Of a stretch of 64,000 nt of DNA, positions 1-10,334 are shown piece by piece (position 1 is the first letter of the stretch; each line of letters starts with the position of its first letter). The notes under the pieces are model-generated. The model was not told where the DNA came from. It made no database searches and saw nothing but the letters and a program-made list of their open reading frames with translations. This DNA comes from Aquabacterium sp. OR-4. Lineage in GTDB: Bacteria; Pseudomonadota; Gammaproteobacteria; Burkholderiales; Burkholderiaceae_C. The position numbers were made by a program, and so were the translations under genes. Where the stretch lies: positions 1,984,001-2,048,000 of the forward strand of contig NZ_JAOCQD020000001.1 of NCBI RefSeq assembly GCF_025290835.2, read 5' to 3'.

Positions 1-2
1 CG

Positions 3-764
3 AAGAAAGAAGGTCAGACGCCCGCGATCCAGGTGATCGAGCGCATGTTCTCGCTGCTCGACGTGCTGGCTGCACACCAGGATCCGGTGTCGCTGAAAGA
101 ACTGAGCGAGCGCACCGGCCTGCACCCGTCCACCGCGCACCGCATCCTCAACGACCTGGCCATCGGCCGCTATGTCGACCGCCCCGAGGCCGGCAGCTAC
201 CGCCTGGGCATGCGCCTGCTCGAGATGGGCAACCTGGTGAAGGCGCGGCTCGACGTGCGCGACGCCGCGCTGGCGCCGATGCGCGAGCTGCACAAGCTCA
301 CCCACCAGCCGGTGAATCTGTCGGTGCGCCAGGGCGACGAGATCGTCTACATCGAGCGCACCTACAGCGAACGCTCGGGCATGCAGGTGGTGCGCGCGGT
401 GGGCGGGCGCGCGCCGCTGCACCTCACATCGGTGGGCAAGCTGTTCCTGGCGCACGACGACCCGCAGCGCGTGCGCGGCTATGCCACCCGCACCGGCCTG
501 GCCGGCCACACCCGCAACAGCATCACCGAGATCGGCCGGCTCGAGCGCGAGCTGGCGCAGCTGCGCCAGACCGGCGTCTCGCGCGACGATGAAGAGCTCG
601 AGCTGGGCGTGCGCTGCATCGCCGCCGGCATTTTCGATGACCAGGGCCGGCTGGTGGCCGGGCTGTCGGTGTCGGCCCCGGCCGACCGCATCGAGGAGGG
701 CTGGGCCGAGCGGGTCAAGGCCACGGCCGCGCAGATCTCGTCGGCCCTGGGCTTTCGCGGCTGA
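3..764 (+). CDS. IclR-family transcriptional regulator (5' end outside window)
   Basis: The reading frame is open back to base 3 with codons that continue the protein, so the true start lies left of the window; 253 residues are visible. The N-terminal part (about residues 10-70) is the IclR winged helix-turn-helix: it has the SLKELSERTGLHPSTAHR recognition region, followed by the GSYRLGMRLLEMG wing and linker. The rest is the IclR effector-binding domain, with the typical YIERTYSE, SVGKLFLAH and SRDDEELELGVRCIAAGIFD stretches. Family members bind small aromatic or carboxylic acids and control nearby catabolic genes. No target or ligand can be read from the window because the upstream neighbour is missing. 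A GTG at 33 could be mistaken for the start, but the preceding codons are in frame and family-like. Confidence 0.9.
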   Translation, partial: KKEGQTPAIQVIERMFSLLDVLAAHQDPVSLKELSERTGLHPSTAHRILNDLAIGRYVDRPEAGSYRLGMRLLEMGNLVKARLDVRDAALAPMRELHKLTHQPVNLSVRQGDEIVYIERTYSERSGMQVVRAVGGRAPLHLTSVGKLFLAHDDPQRVRGYATRTGLAGHTRNSITEIGRLERELAQLRQTGVSRDDEELELGVRCIAAGIFDDQGRLVAGLSVSAPADRIEEGWAERVKATAAQISSALGFRG

Positions 765-787
765 GAGAACGGGCCAGCCCGACAGCA

Positions 788-812
788 CAACGGCCGCACA
801 AGGCGGCCGTCG
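788..812. terminator. GC-rich hairpin between convergent genes
   Basis: An 8-bp perfect inverted repeat (acggccgc at 790-797, gcggccgt at 803-810) lies between the convergent IclR and pbpG genes. There is no clear T tract on either side, so termination is inferred from position and stem only. Confidence 0.35.
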
Positions 813-860
813 GTCGAATGGGCCAAGCGGCCATCGGGCCTTGGCCGCCCGGGCGCTGAA

Positions 861-1949
861 TCAGGACACCGGCCGGCGCGCGCCACCCACCGCAATGGGC
901 GCGTTGTCGAGCCAGCGGCGCAGGCGCTCGGCATCGCCGATGCGCGAGTACTTGCCGGCCGAATCCAGCAGCACCATGATCAGCTTGCGCCCGGCCAGCT
1001 GGGCCTGCATCACCAGGCAGCGGCCGGCCTCGGAGATGTAGCCGGTCTTCTGCAGGCCGATGTCCCAGTTGGGGCTGCGCACCAGGCCGTTGGTGGTGTG
1101 GAACTGCATCACGCGCTTGCCCACGGCCACCTGGGTTTCCTGCGAGGTGGAGAACTCGCGCAGCAGCGGCACGTGGTGGGCTTCGCGCACCAGCTTGGCC
1201 AGATCCTGTGCGCTCGACTGGTTGCGGCTGGACAGCCCGGTGGGCTCGGCAAACTGGGTGTCGCGCATGCCCAGGCTGTCGGCACGGCGGTTCATGGCGG
1301 CCACGGCCGCCACCAGGCCACCCGGGTAATGGCGGCCCAGCGTGTTGGCGGCGCGGTTCTCGGACGACATCAGCGCCAGGTGCAGCATCTCGCGGCGGGT
1401 GAGCTGGGTGCCCACGGCCAGGCGCGAGCGGCTGCCCTTCTCGGTGTCGATGTCGTCCTGGGTGACGGTGAGCACCTCGTCGAGCGACTGCCGCGCTTCC
1501 ACCACCACCAGGGCGGTCATCAGCTTGGTGATCGAGGCGATCGGCAGCACCGCGTCGGGGTTCTTGCTGAACAGCACCTCGTTGGTGTCCTGGTCGATCA
1601 CCAGGGCCACGCTGGACTTCAGCTCGAGCGGGTCGTTGTTGGCATGCAGGCCCTGCATCTGGCCGAACGACGCGCGCAGCGGCTCGGCCGCAGCCACCGC
1701 CGCAACGCCCGCCGCGCCCAGCACCGCGGCCCGGCGCAGGCCCTTGCCGCCGGCCAGCTTGCCAGCGGCCTTGGCGCGCAACCGGGGCTCGGGCTTGACC
1801 TCGGCCTTGAACGAGCGCTTGGCCTTGGCCGCTGCGCTGCTGGCCGGCTTGGCGGCAGGCTTGCGCGACGACTCACGCGCACTGGCCGGCGCAGCCACTG
1901 AAACGGCCACCAGAAGGGCGAGCAGCAACGACGGCAGGGGAAGCTTCAT
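861..1949 (-). CDS. pbpG: Periplasmic D-alanyl-D-alanine endopeptidase (S11 family)
   Basis: Serine D,D-peptidase of peptidase family S11 (PBP7/PbpG type), acting on peptidoglycan cross-links in the periplasm. All three catalytic motifs are present in the 362-residue protein: SxxK as SITK (about 139-142), SxN as SEN (about 196-198) and KTG (about 301-303). The chosen ATG at 1949 opens directly onto a signal peptide (MKLPLPSLLLALLVAV, cleavage after an AxA); an in-frame ATG at 1970 would add seven residues ahead of it. Residues 30-90 are a Lys/Ala/Pro-rich linker before the catalytic domain, longer than in E. coli PbpG. The gene is the last in a run of minus-strand genes, but 130 bases separate it from leuA, so it probably has its own promoter. 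Confidence 0.9.
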   Translation of the reverse strand: MKLPLPSLLLALLVAVSVAAPASARESSRKPAAKPASSAAAKAKRSFKAEVKPEPRLRAKAAGKLAGGKGLRRAAVLGAAGVAAVAAAEPLRASFGQMQGLHANNDPLELKSSVALVIDQDTNEVLFSKNPDAVLPIASITKLMTALVVVEARQSLDEVLTVTQDDIDTEKGSRSRLAVGTQLTRREMLHLALMSSENRAANTLGRHYPGGLVAAVAAMNRRADSLGMRDTQFAEPTGLSSRNQSSAQDLAKLVREAHHVPLLREFSTSQETQVAVGKRVMQFHTTNGLVRSPNWDIGLQKTGYISEAGRCLVMQAQLAGRKLIMVLLDSAGKYSRIGDAERLRRWLDNAPIAVGGARRPVS

Positions 1950-2078
1950 GTTCAAGGGGGTGGAGCCCAACGGAATAATCGGTATTGGTCGTGCGTGGCG
2001 AGTGTAGGTTAGGCCGGAAACACACGCAAGATCAAAAGCTTGCGTGCGTTTCTTAAAGAGCGTTCAGCTGTGCCGCAT

Positions 2079-3620
2079 TCAACCTTGCGCGGCCACCCGG
2101 TCGGTGTTGGCATGCAGCTTGTTCAGGGCCGCCAGATAGGCCTTGGCCGACGCGACCACGATGTCGGGATCGGCCCCCACGCCGTTGACCACGCGACCAC
2201 CCAGTTGCAGGCGCACGGTCACTTCGCCCTGCGATTCTGTCGAGCCGCTGGTGATCGCATTGACCGAATAGAGCAGCATTTCGGCGCCACTCTGCACGCG
2301 GCTTTCAATCGCCTTCAGGCTGGCGTCCACCGGGCCGTTGCCGTCGCTGCTGGCGCGCTGCTCCACCTCACCGGCCGCAAACACCACGCTGGCCTGCGGC
2401 CGCTCGCCGGTCTCGGAGCTTTGCTGCAGCGACACCAGGCGGTAGTGCTCCTGCTCGCGGGTGACGCTTTCGTCGCCCACCAGCGCCAGGATGTCCTCGT
2501 CAAAGATCTCGGCCTTGCGGTCGGCCAGATCCTTGAATCGGGCGAAGGCGGCATTGGTCTCGCTCTCGCTTTCGAGCTCGATGCCCAGCTCCTGCAAGCG
2601 CTGCTTGAACGCGTTGCGGCCGCTCAGCTTGCCCAGCACGATCTTGTTGGCGCTCCAGCCCACGTCTTCGGCGCGCATGATCTCGTAGGTGTCGCGCGCC
2701 TTCAGCACGCCGTCCTGGTGGATGCCCGAGGCATGGGCAAAGGCATTGGCGCCCACCACGGCCTTGTTGGGCTGCACCACGAAGCCCGTGGTCTGGCTCA
2801 CCATGCGGCTGGCCGGCACGATCTGCGCGGTGTCGATGCCCACGCTCAGGCCGAAGTAGTCGCGCCGGGTCTTCACCGCCATCACCACTTCTTCGAGGCT
2901 GGTGTTGCCGGCCCGCTCGCCCAGGCCGTTGATGGTGCATTCAATCTGGCGTGCGCCGCCGATCTTCACCCCGGCCAGCGAGTTGGCCACCGCCATGCCC
3001 AGGTCGTTGTGGCAGTGCACGCTCCAGATCGCCTTGTCGCTGTTGGGCACGCGCTCGCGCAGCGTCTTGATGAAGTTGCCGTACAGCTCGGGCACCGCGT
3101 AGCCCACGGTGTCGGGCACGTTGATGGTGGTGGCGCCCTCGGCAATCACCGCCTCGAGCACCCGGCACAGAAAGTCGGGGTCGCTGCGGTAGCCGTCTTC
3201 GGGGCTGAACTCGACATCGCCGCACAGGTTGCGGGCAAAGCGCACCGCCAGCCTGGCCTGCTCGAAGACCTGGTCGCGCGTCATGCGCAGCTTTTTCTCC
3301 ATGTGCAGTTCACTGGTGGCGATGAAGGTGTGGATGCGCGAGCGCGCGGCCCCCTGCAGCGCCTCGGCGGCGCGGCCGATGTCGCGGTCATTGGCGCGCG
3401 CCAGCGAGCACACGGTGCTGTCCTTGATGTGGCTGGCAATCGCCTTGACGGCCTCGAAGTCGCCGTTGCTCGAGGCGGCAAAGCCAGCCTCGATCACATC
3501 GACGCGCAGGCGCTCGAGCTGGCGCGCGATGCGCAGCTTCTCGTCCTTGGTCATCGAGGCGCCGGGCGACTGCTCGCCATCGCGCAAGGTGGTGTCGAAG
3601 ATGATGAGTTGGTCGGACAT
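2079..3620 (-). CDS. leuA: 2-isopropylmalate synthase (canonical LeuA)
   Basis: Condenses 2-oxoisovalerate with acetyl-CoA, the first committed step of leucine synthesis. At 513 residues it is the usual length for bacterial LeuA. The DRE-TIM metallolyase signature [11 protein letters not shown] lies at the N-terminus, [14 protein letters not shown] carries the metal-binding HxH, and the last ~130 residues match the regulatory LeuA-dimer domain that binds leucine. A good ribosome site (aaggagccaccacc) precedes the ATG. It begins 30 bases after the stop of a second, longer 2-isopropylmalate synthase gene on the same strand, so the two are probably co-transcribed and both would lie behind the leader attenuator at 5431-5570. 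Confidence 0.95.
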   Translation of the reverse strand: MSDQLIIFDTTLRDGEQSPGASMTKDEKLRIARQLERLRVDVIEAGFAASSNGDFEAVKAIASHIKDSTVCSLARANDRDIGRAAEALQGAARSRIHTFIATSELHMEKKLRMTRDQVFEQARLAVRFARNLCGDVEFSPEDGYRSDPDFLCRVLEAVIAEGATTINVPDTVGYAVPELYGNFIKTLRERVPNSDKAIWSVHCHNDLGMAVANSLAGVKIGGARQIECTINGLGERAGNTSLEEVVMAVKTRRDYFGLSVGIDTAQIVPASRMVSQTTGFVVQPNKAVVGANAFAHASGIHQDGVLKARDTYEIMRAEDVGWSANKIVLGKLSGRNAFKQRLQELGIELESESETNAAFARFKDLADRKAEIFDEDILALVGDESVTREQEHYRLVSLQQSSETGERPQASVVFAAGEVEQRASSDGNGPVDASLKAIESRVQSGAEMLLYSVNAITSGSTESQGEVTVRLQLGGRVVNGVGADPDIVVASAKAYLAALNKLHANTDRVAAQG

Positions 3621-3650
3621 GGTGGTGGCTCCTTGTCGTTGTATCGGTGT

Positions 3651-5372
3651 TCAGTCGTTGAAAGCCGCTTCGCGGCGCGGCGCGATGGCAATGTCTGCGC
3701 GCAGCAGGCCGCTGAGCACGGCCTTCATCGACGCGGTGACGATGCTGGCATCGAGCCCCACGCCGAACAGCGTGCGAGTATCGGCGATGCGCAATTCCAG
3801 GTAGGCCGCGGCCTGCGCCTGCGCGCCCTGCCCGGCGGCCAGCGGCCCGCCGGTGACGGCGTGCTCGTGCAGGTCGAGCACCTCGATGGCCACGCCGGTG
3901 ACGGCGCGCAAGGCCTGCACCAGCGCGTCCACCGGGCCGCGGCCCTCGCCCTGCAGTGCCACAACCCGGCCCTGCAGGCGCAGGCGCAGGCTCAGCCGGC
4001 AATGGCCGTCGGGCCGGTCGTCGATGTGCAGATGGTCGATGCCGATCTCTTGCTCGCCCAGGCGGTAGGTCTGGGCCAGCAGCTGCCAGAGATCGGCCGC
4101 GCTGAGCTCGCGGCCCTGGTCGTCCATCACCGCCTGCACCGCCGACGCAAACTCGATCTGCAGGCGCCGCGGCAGCGCCAGGCCGTACTCGGCGTCCATC
4201 AGGTAGGCGATGCCGCCCTTGCCCGACTGGCTGTTGACCCGGATCACCGCCTCGTAGCTGCGGCCCAGGTCCTTCGGGTCGATCGGCAGATAGGGCATGT
4301 CCCAGACATCGCCCTCGCGCCGCGCGGCGAAGGCCTTCTTGATGGCGTCCTGGTGCGAGCCCGAGAACGAGGTGTAGACCAGGTCGCCGGCATAGGGGTG
4401 ACGCGGATGCACCGGCAGCTGGTTGCAATGCTCTACCGTGCGGCGGATGGCATCGATGTCGCTGAAGTCGAGGCCCGGATGCACGCCCTGGGTGTAGAGG
4501 TTCAGCGCCAGGTTCACCAGATCGACATTGCCGGTGCGCTCGCCGTTGCCGAACAGGCAGCCTTCCATGCGGTCGGCCCCGGCCATCAGCGCGAACTCGG
4601 CCGTGGCCACGCCGGTGCCGCGGTCGTTGTGCGGATGAACCGACAGGATCACCGCCTCGCGCCGCGCGATGTGGCGGTGCATCCACTCCACCATGTCGGC
4701 AAAGATGTTGGGCGTGCTGTGCTCGATGGTGGTGGGCAGGTTGATGATGCAGGGCCGCTCGGGCGTGGGCTGCCACACGGCGGTGACCGCGTCGACCACC
4801 CGCCTGGCAAACGGCAGCTCGGCATCCGAGAAGGTCTCGGGCGAGTACTGGAAGGTCCAGTCGGTGTCGGGCTGGGCGGCGGCCAGCTCCTTCACCCGCT
4901 GCGCATGCTGCACGGCCAGATCGACCACGCCGTCCTCGCTGAGCCCGAAGACCACGCGGCGCATCACCGGCGCGATGGCGTTGTAGAGGTGAAGAATCGC
5001 CCGCGGCGCGCCCTGCAGCGCCTCGAAGCTGCGCCGGATCAGCTCGTCGCGCGCGGGGGTCAGCACCTGGATCGTCACATCGTCAGGGATGCGGTGCTCG
5101 TCGATCAGGCGGCGCACGAAATCGAACTCGGTCTGCGAGGCCGACGGAAAGCCCACCTCGATCTGCTTGAAGCCGATCTTCACCAGCATCTCGAACATGC
5201 GCAGCTTGCGCTCGCCGTCCATCGGCTCGATCAGCGCCTGGTTGCCGTCGCGCAGGTCGGTCGACAGCCACAGCGGCGCGCGGCTCAGCACGGCATCGGG
5301 CCAGGTGCGGTCACGCAGGTGCACCGGTGCGAAAGCGCGGTACTTGGCGGCGGGGTTGGCGAGCAGGGTCAT
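3651..5372 (-). CDS. leuA: 2-isopropylmalate synthase, second divergent type
   Basis: A 573-residue protein of the longer LeuA type (the class also found in actinobacteria and many Burkholderiales): [17 protein letters not shown] is its version of the catalytic start, [13 protein letters not shown] carries the metal-binding histidines, [12 protein letters not shown] is typical, and a C-terminal regulatory domain follows (about residues 430-570). The frame is open to 5438, but the ATG at 5372 ([12 protein letters not shown]) is chosen because the extra upstream residues run into the attenuator hairpin. It shares only the fold and short motifs with the canonical leuA next to it, so this is not a recent duplication. 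Feedback sensitivity may differ between the two; that is inference. Confidence 0.93.
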   Translation of the reverse strand: MTLLANPAAKYRAFAPVHLRDRTWPDAVLSRAPLWLSTDLRDGNQALIEPMDGERKLRMFEMLVKIGFKQIEVGFPSASQTEFDFVRRLIDEHRIPDDVTIQVLTPARDELIRRSFEALQGAPRAILHLYNAIAPVMRRVVFGLSEDGVVDLAVQHAQRVKELAAAQPDTDWTFQYSPETFSDAELPFARRVVDAVTAVWQPTPERPCIINLPTTIEHSTPNIFADMVEWMHRHIARREAVILSVHPHNDRGTGVATAEFALMAGADRMEGCLFGNGERTGNVDLVNLALNLYTQGVHPGLDFSDIDAIRRTVEHCNQLPVHPRHPYAGDLVYTSFSGSHQDAIKKAFAARREGDVWDMPYLPIDPKDLGRSYEAVIRVNSQSGKGGIAYLMDAEYGLALPRRLQIEFASAVQAVMDDQGRELSAADLWQLLAQTYRLGEQEIGIDHLHIDDRPDGHCRLSLRLRLQGRVVALQGEGRGPVDALVQALRAVTGVAIEVLDLHEHAVTGGPLAAGQGAQAQAAAYLELRIADTRTLFGVGLDASIVTASMKAVLSGLLRADIAIAPRREAAFND

Positions 5373-5434
5373 CGGAATCGCTCCATCGGGGGTGGTGATG
5401 TCACCGCAGCGGTGGGCGGGATGAACCCAGAAAA

Positions 5435-5473
5435 ACAAACGGCCCGCTGCAGCGTTGCTGGCGGGCCGTTTGT
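5435..5473 (-). terminator. Attenuator terminator of the leuA leader
   Basis: On the minus strand a perfect 13-bp stem (ACAAACGGCCCGC with its complement) closes a 13-nt loop and runs straight into a run of five T (5435-5431). It sits between the leader peptide and the leuA start. The 5' arm can pair instead with leader bases 5512-5522 (10 of 11 positions, including one G-U pair), making a competing antiterminator. Confidence 0.85.
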
Positions 5474-5510
5474 CCGGGAAAGGGGTAGTGTGAAACCGGG
5501 TCGTGGACGA

Positions 5511-5570
5511 TCAGCGCGCCAGAGGCACGCCTAGTAGCTGCAGCGCAATGCGCTTGGGGTTCGTCGACAT
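5511..5570 (-). CDS. leuL: Leucine leader peptide (19 aa)
   Basis: A 19-codon frame reading MSTNPKRIALQLLGVPLAR, ending 38 bases before the attenuator stem. Four of its 19 codons are Leu; two are adjacent CTA codons, which are very rare in a genome this rich in G and C. CTA-containing Leu runs are the sensing device of known leu operon leader peptides. The last codons (CTG GCG CGC, then the stop) form the upstream partner of the antiterminator. Scarce Leu-tRNA would stall the ribosome on the CTA pair and favour the antiterminator; plentiful Leu-tRNA would let the ribosome reach the stop, mask that segment and allow termination. The ATG lies only eight bases past a putative -10, so the leader may be translated from an almost leaderless mRNA. 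Confidence 0.75.
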   Translation of the reverse strand: MSTNPKRIALQLLGVPLAR

Positions 5571-5578
5571 GGGGGCTG

Positions 5579-5587
5579 AATGTAGCA
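5579..5587 (-). promoter_or_regulatory. Putative extended -10 promoter of the leu leader transcript
   Basis: The minus strand reads TGCTACATT, an extended -10 (TG-n-TACATT), eight bases before the leader-peptide ATG. No convincing -35 box is visible at the usual spacing. Position and motif only. Confidence 0.4.
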
Positions 5588-5635
5588 CGGGCCTGGCGCC
5601 GCCGGCCTGGCCAGAAACCCTGGCCAGCGGCACGC

Positions 5636-6505
5636 TCAGTGGTGCAGGCCCTTCTCGTCGGGCTCGTCGGTGGAGGTGGCGATCACGCTCACATGCTTGC
5701 CCTTCATGCGGCGGTACACGTACATCGCATAGCCCGACAGGCCATACAGCATGAACAGGCCGAACAGCATGCCCGGCACGTGCTGGCTGATCAGCGCCAT
5801 GCCCAGCGCGATGGCCACCAGGGTGACGAAGGGCACCGACTTCTTCAACCCGAAATCCTTGAAGCTGTAGAAGGGCACGTTGGTGACCATGGTCAGGCCG
5901 GCGTAGATGGTGAGCGTCCAGGTGCACCACACCAGCCAGGGGATGTCCTTCACGCCCTCGCGAAAGCCGGCGTCGTCCATGATCCAGATGAAGCCGATCA
6001 CCAGCGCGGCCGCAGCCGGGCTGGGCAGCCCCTGGAAGAAGCGCTTGTCGACCACGCCGATGTTGGTGTTGAAGCGGGCCAGGCGCAGTGCCGCGCAGGA
6101 GCAGTAGACGAAGGCCGCCGCCCAGCCGGCCTTGCCCAGGCCCTTGAGCGCCCATTCGTAGACGATCAGCGCCGGCGCGGCGCCGAAGCTGACCATGTCC
6201 GACAGGCTGTCCATCTGCTCGCCGAAGGCGCTCTGCGTGTTGGTCATGCGCGCCACGCGGCCGTCCAGGCTGTCGAGCACCATGGCGCAGAAGATGCCGA
6301 TGGCCGCATCGGAGAAGCGGCCGTTCATCGCCATCACCACGGCATAGAAGCCACCAAACAGGGCGGCCAGCGTGAACAGATTGGGCAGCACATAGATGCC
6401 CTTGCGGCGCGGGCGCGGCGGCGCCTCGGGCGGGTTGTCAGCGGCGTCGGCGCCATCGTGCGGCTCGAGCGCGCTGTCCTGGGGATCGGTCATGGTCGGG
6501 AGCAT
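5636..6505 (-). CDS. pssA: CDP-diacylglycerol-serine O-phosphatidyltransferase
   Basis: Makes phosphatidylserine from CDP-diacylglycerol and serine in the inner membrane, the route to phosphatidylethanolamine. The CDP-alcohol phosphatidyltransferase signature DG-x2-AR-x8-G-x3-D-x3-D is complete (from DGRVARMTN to MDSLSD, about residues 80-102). About seven hydrophobic segments follow a polar N-terminus rich in Asp and Pro. A second in-frame ATG at 6493 (MTDPQDSALE) may be the real start; neither has a strong ribosome site. A terminator after ilvC lies just upstream, so expression may depend on read-through or a promoter of its own. pssA between ilvC and leuA is a common Burkholderiales arrangement. 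Confidence 0.93.
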   Translation of the reverse strand: MLPTMTDPQDSALEPHDGADAADNPPEAPPRPRRKGIYVLPNLFTLAALFGGFYAVVMAMNGRFSDAAIGIFCAMVLDSLDGRVARMTNTQSAFGEQMDSLSDMVSFGAAPALIVYEWALKGLGKAGWAAAFVYCSCAALRLARFNTNIGVVDKRFFQGLPSPAAAALVIGFIWIMDDAGFREGVKDIPWLVWCTWTLTIYAGLTMVTNVPFYSFKDFGLKKSVPFVTLVAIALGMALISQHVPGMLFGLFMLYGLSGYAMYVYRRMKGKHVSVIATSTDEPDEKGLHH

Positions 6506-6524
6506 AACGCAGGGGTCGGCATGA

Positions 6525-6551
6525 AAAAGGGCCGCACGAGGCGGCCCTTTT
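6525..6551 (-). terminator. Terminator after ilvC
   Basis: An 11-bp stem (aaaagggccgc / gcggccctttt) with a 5-nt loop between the ilvC stop and the pssA start; T-rich on both strands at the stem base. Confidence 0.7.
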
Positions 6552-6569
6552 CGATGGCACGAGGCGCGA

Positions 6570-8112
<1,543 letters not shown>

Positions 8113-8279
8113 GGTTCGTCCTTGCAGCGCGGTTCTTCAAGACGGCGCCGGTAAGCGCCGGCCCTTGGCCGCACCGTCAAAAAGCGTTGGAGAAATCGGC
8201 TGCGAAAGCCGTGCCCGCCGTGCGGGCCGCCTGCCGCGCCGGCCGCGGTAACGGCAGGCGCCCGGCGGCCCTCAGGCGG

Positions 8280-10109
8280 TCACAGGTCTTCCGAGCCCAG
8301 CAGCATCTCGGTGATGCCCTTGCCCGCCTGCACCATCGGCCAGACGTTCTCGGTCGGATCGGTGCGCACATCGAGGAACACCGTGCGATCCTTCAGGCGG
8401 ATCATCTCCTTGAGCGCCGGCTCCACATCCGACGGCTTCTCGATCTTCAGGCCCACGTGGCCATAGGCCTCGGCGAGCTTGACGAAGTCGGGCAGCGCGT
8501 CCATGTAGCTGTGCGAGTAGCGGCCCCCGTAGTCGAGCTCCTGCCACTGGCGCACCATGCCGAGGTAGCGGTTGTTCAGCGCGATCACCTTGACCGGCGT
8601 CTTGTACTGCTGGCAGGTGCTGAGTTCCTGGATGCACATCTGGATCGAGCCTTCGCCGGTGATGCAGAACACATCACTGTCGGGCTTGGCCAGCTTGATG
8701 CCCATGGCATAGGGCAGGCCCACGCCCATGGTGCCCAGGCCACCGCTGTTGATCCAGCGCCGCGGCTCCTCGAACGGGAAGAACTGCGCCGCCCACATCT
8801 GGTGCTGGCCCACGTCGCTGGTGACGTAGACATCGCTGCCCTTGGTCAGGCGCGCCAGGGTCTCCACCACGTACTGCGGCTTGATGACCTCGTCGCTCTT
8901 CTTGTAGGCCAGGCACTCGCGCTTGCGCCAGTCGTTGATCTGCTTCCACCACGCGGCCAGCGCCTGGTTGTCGGGCTTGGCCTGGGTCTCGCGGATGTGC
9001 GCGATCATCTCCTGCAGCACATCCTTGGTGTCGCCCACGATCGGGATGTCGACCTTGACGCGCTTGGAGATCGACGACGGGTCGATGTCCACGTGGATGA
9101 TCTTGCGCTCGACCGAGGCAAAGTGCTTCGGGTTGCCGATCACGCGGTCGTCGAAGCGCGCGCCCACGGCCAGCAGCACATCGCAGTGCTGCATGGTCAT
9201 GTTGGCTTCGTAGGTGCCGTGCATGCCCAGCATGCCCAGAAACTTGGGGTCGCTGGCCGGCGTGGCGCCCAGGCCCATCAGCGTGTTGGTGCAGGGGAAG
9301 CCCAGCAGATCGGCCAGCTCGCGCAGCTCGGCCGCCGCATTGCCCAGGATCACGCCGCCACCGGTGTAGATGTAGGGCCGCTTGGCCGCCAGCAGCAGCT
9401 GCATGGCCTTGCGGATCTGGCCGCCATGGCCCTTCTTCACCGGGTTGTACGAGCGCATTTCCACGCGCTCGGGGTAGTGGAAGGGCGTGGTCTTGAGCGA
9501 CACGTCCTTCGGGATGTCGACCACCACCGGGCCCGGACGACCGGTGCGCGCGATGTGGAAGGCCTTCTTCATCGTGCTGGCCAGGTCGCGCACGTCCTTG
9601 ACCAGGAAGTTGTGCTTGACGATCGGGCGCGTGATGCCCACCGTATCGCACTCCTGGAAGGCATCCAGCCCGATCGCCGGCGTCGGCACCTGGCCGGTGA
9701 TCACCACCATCGGGATCGAGTCCATGTACGCGGTGGCAATGCCGGTCACGGCATTCGTCACGCCCGGGCCGCTGGTGACCAGGGCCACACCCACTTCACC
9801 GGTGGCGCGCGCATAGCCATCGGCGGCATGCACGGCGGCCTGCTCATGGCGTACCAGCACGTGCTGGATGGTGTCCTGCTTGTACAGCGCGTCGTAGATG
9901 TAGAGCACCGACCCGCCAGGGTAGCCCCACATGAACTTGACGTTTTCTGCCTGCAGGCAGCGCACCAGGATTTCCGAGCCATTGATCTCGGGGTGCTGGG
10001 AGGAGGAGGGAGAATTTTGCGGTTGCGCCGACAACGAGGTGGCGCGCTTGACTTCCGCGGCAGACATGTCCATTTCGAACCTTTGTGAATTTCTCTGACG
10101 AAAAACCAT
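8280..10109 (-). CDS. ilvB: Acetolactate synthase large (catalytic) subunit
   Basis: ThDP-dependent enzyme joining two pyruvates, or pyruvate and 2-oxobutyrate, at the head of the branched-chain pathway. All three ThDP-enzyme domains are visible: the N-terminal pyrimidine-binding domain (WGYPGGSVLYIYDAL, HEQAAVHAADGYARATG), the central domain (about 205-340), and the C-terminal diphosphate domain with GEGSIQMCIQEL and NNRYLGMVRQWQ. The start is uncertain: the ATG at 10109 has a good ribosome site (gaagggg) and gives 609 residues, while the ATG at 10073 (MDMSAAEVK) is nearer the usual family length. A hairpin with a T-rich tail lies in the 5' region. Confidence 0.95.
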   Translation of the reverse strand: MVFRQRNSQRFEMDMSAAEVKRATSLSAQPQNSPSSSQHPEINGSEILVRCLQAENVKFMWGYPGGSVLYIYDALYKQDTIQHVLVRHEQAAVHAADGYARATGEVGVALVTSGPGVTNAVTGIATAYMDSIPMVVITGQVPTPAIGLDAFQECDTVGITRPIVKHNFLVKDVRDLASTMKKAFHIARTGRPGPVVVDIPKDVSLKTTPFHYPERVEMRSYNPVKKGHGGQIRKAMQLLLAAKRPYIYTGGGVILGNAAAELRELADLLGFPCTNTLMGLGATPASDPKFLGMLGMHGTYEANMTMQHCDVLLAVGARFDDRVIGNPKHFASVERKIIHVDIDPSSISKRVKVDIPIVGDTKDVLQEMIAHIRETQAKPDNQALAAWWKQINDWRKRECLAYKKSDEVIKPQYVVETLARLTKGSDVYVTSDVGQHQMWAAQFFPFEEPRRWINSGGLGTMGVGLPYAMGIKLAKPDSDVFCITGEGSIQMCIQELSTCQQYKTPVKVIALNNRYLGMVRQWQELDYGGRYSHSYMDALPDFVKLAEAYGHVGLKIEKPSDVEPALKEMIRLKDRTVFLDVRTDPTENVWPMVQAGKGITEMLLGSEDL

Positions 10110-10160
10110 CGGTGCCCCTTCTCGCGCCCTCGTGAGGCGGACTCGGAACCTGCGCGATCA

Positions 10161-10190
10161 AAAACAACTCGCCCGCCGGGGTCGGCGGGC
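10161..10190 (-). promoter_or_regulatory. Hairpin with T-rich tail in the ilvB 5' region
   Basis: On the minus strand an 8-bp stem (gcccgccg / cggcgggc, 4-nt loop, 10171-10190) is followed by gagttgttttt, between a possible extended -10 (TGCAATAAT near 10235) and ilvB. It resembles a weak attenuator, but I find no stop-terminated leader peptide upstream of it. Confidence 0.35.
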
Positions 10191-10334
10191 CGGCTTGAGA
10201 CCCAGATCGCTTTGTGCGAAGCAGCATTATTGCATCAGCGCCCGCCCCCACCGCGGCCTGCCCGGGTGCAGCGATCTGCGGGTGACATAATCCGCGCCGT
10301 TTTGGCCGCCTCCGCACCGGGGGCCGGGTGAACC

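Noticed and set aside
2040..5534. An open frame of more than 1,100 codons on the plus strand antisense to the two leuA genes
   Set aside because: It is His/Ala/Gly/Gln-rich low-complexity protein typical of antisense frames in GC-rich genes; both leuA proteins have full family motifs on the other strand.
5609..5627. Palindrome tggccag-aaacc-ctggcca after pssA, considered as a terminator
   Set aside because: A 7-bp stem with no T tract on the minus strand; it may be incidental and overlaps the presumed leu promoter region.
8187..10088. A 633-codon plus-strand frame opposite ilvB
   Set aside because: Same antisense composition bias; no domain recognisable; ilvB is complete on the minus strand.
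10171..10330. Leader peptide for ilvB attenuation
   Set aside because: No short stop-terminated frame with branched-chain codons ends before the hairpin; the frame with ATA-ATG-CTG-CTT runs straight through it.
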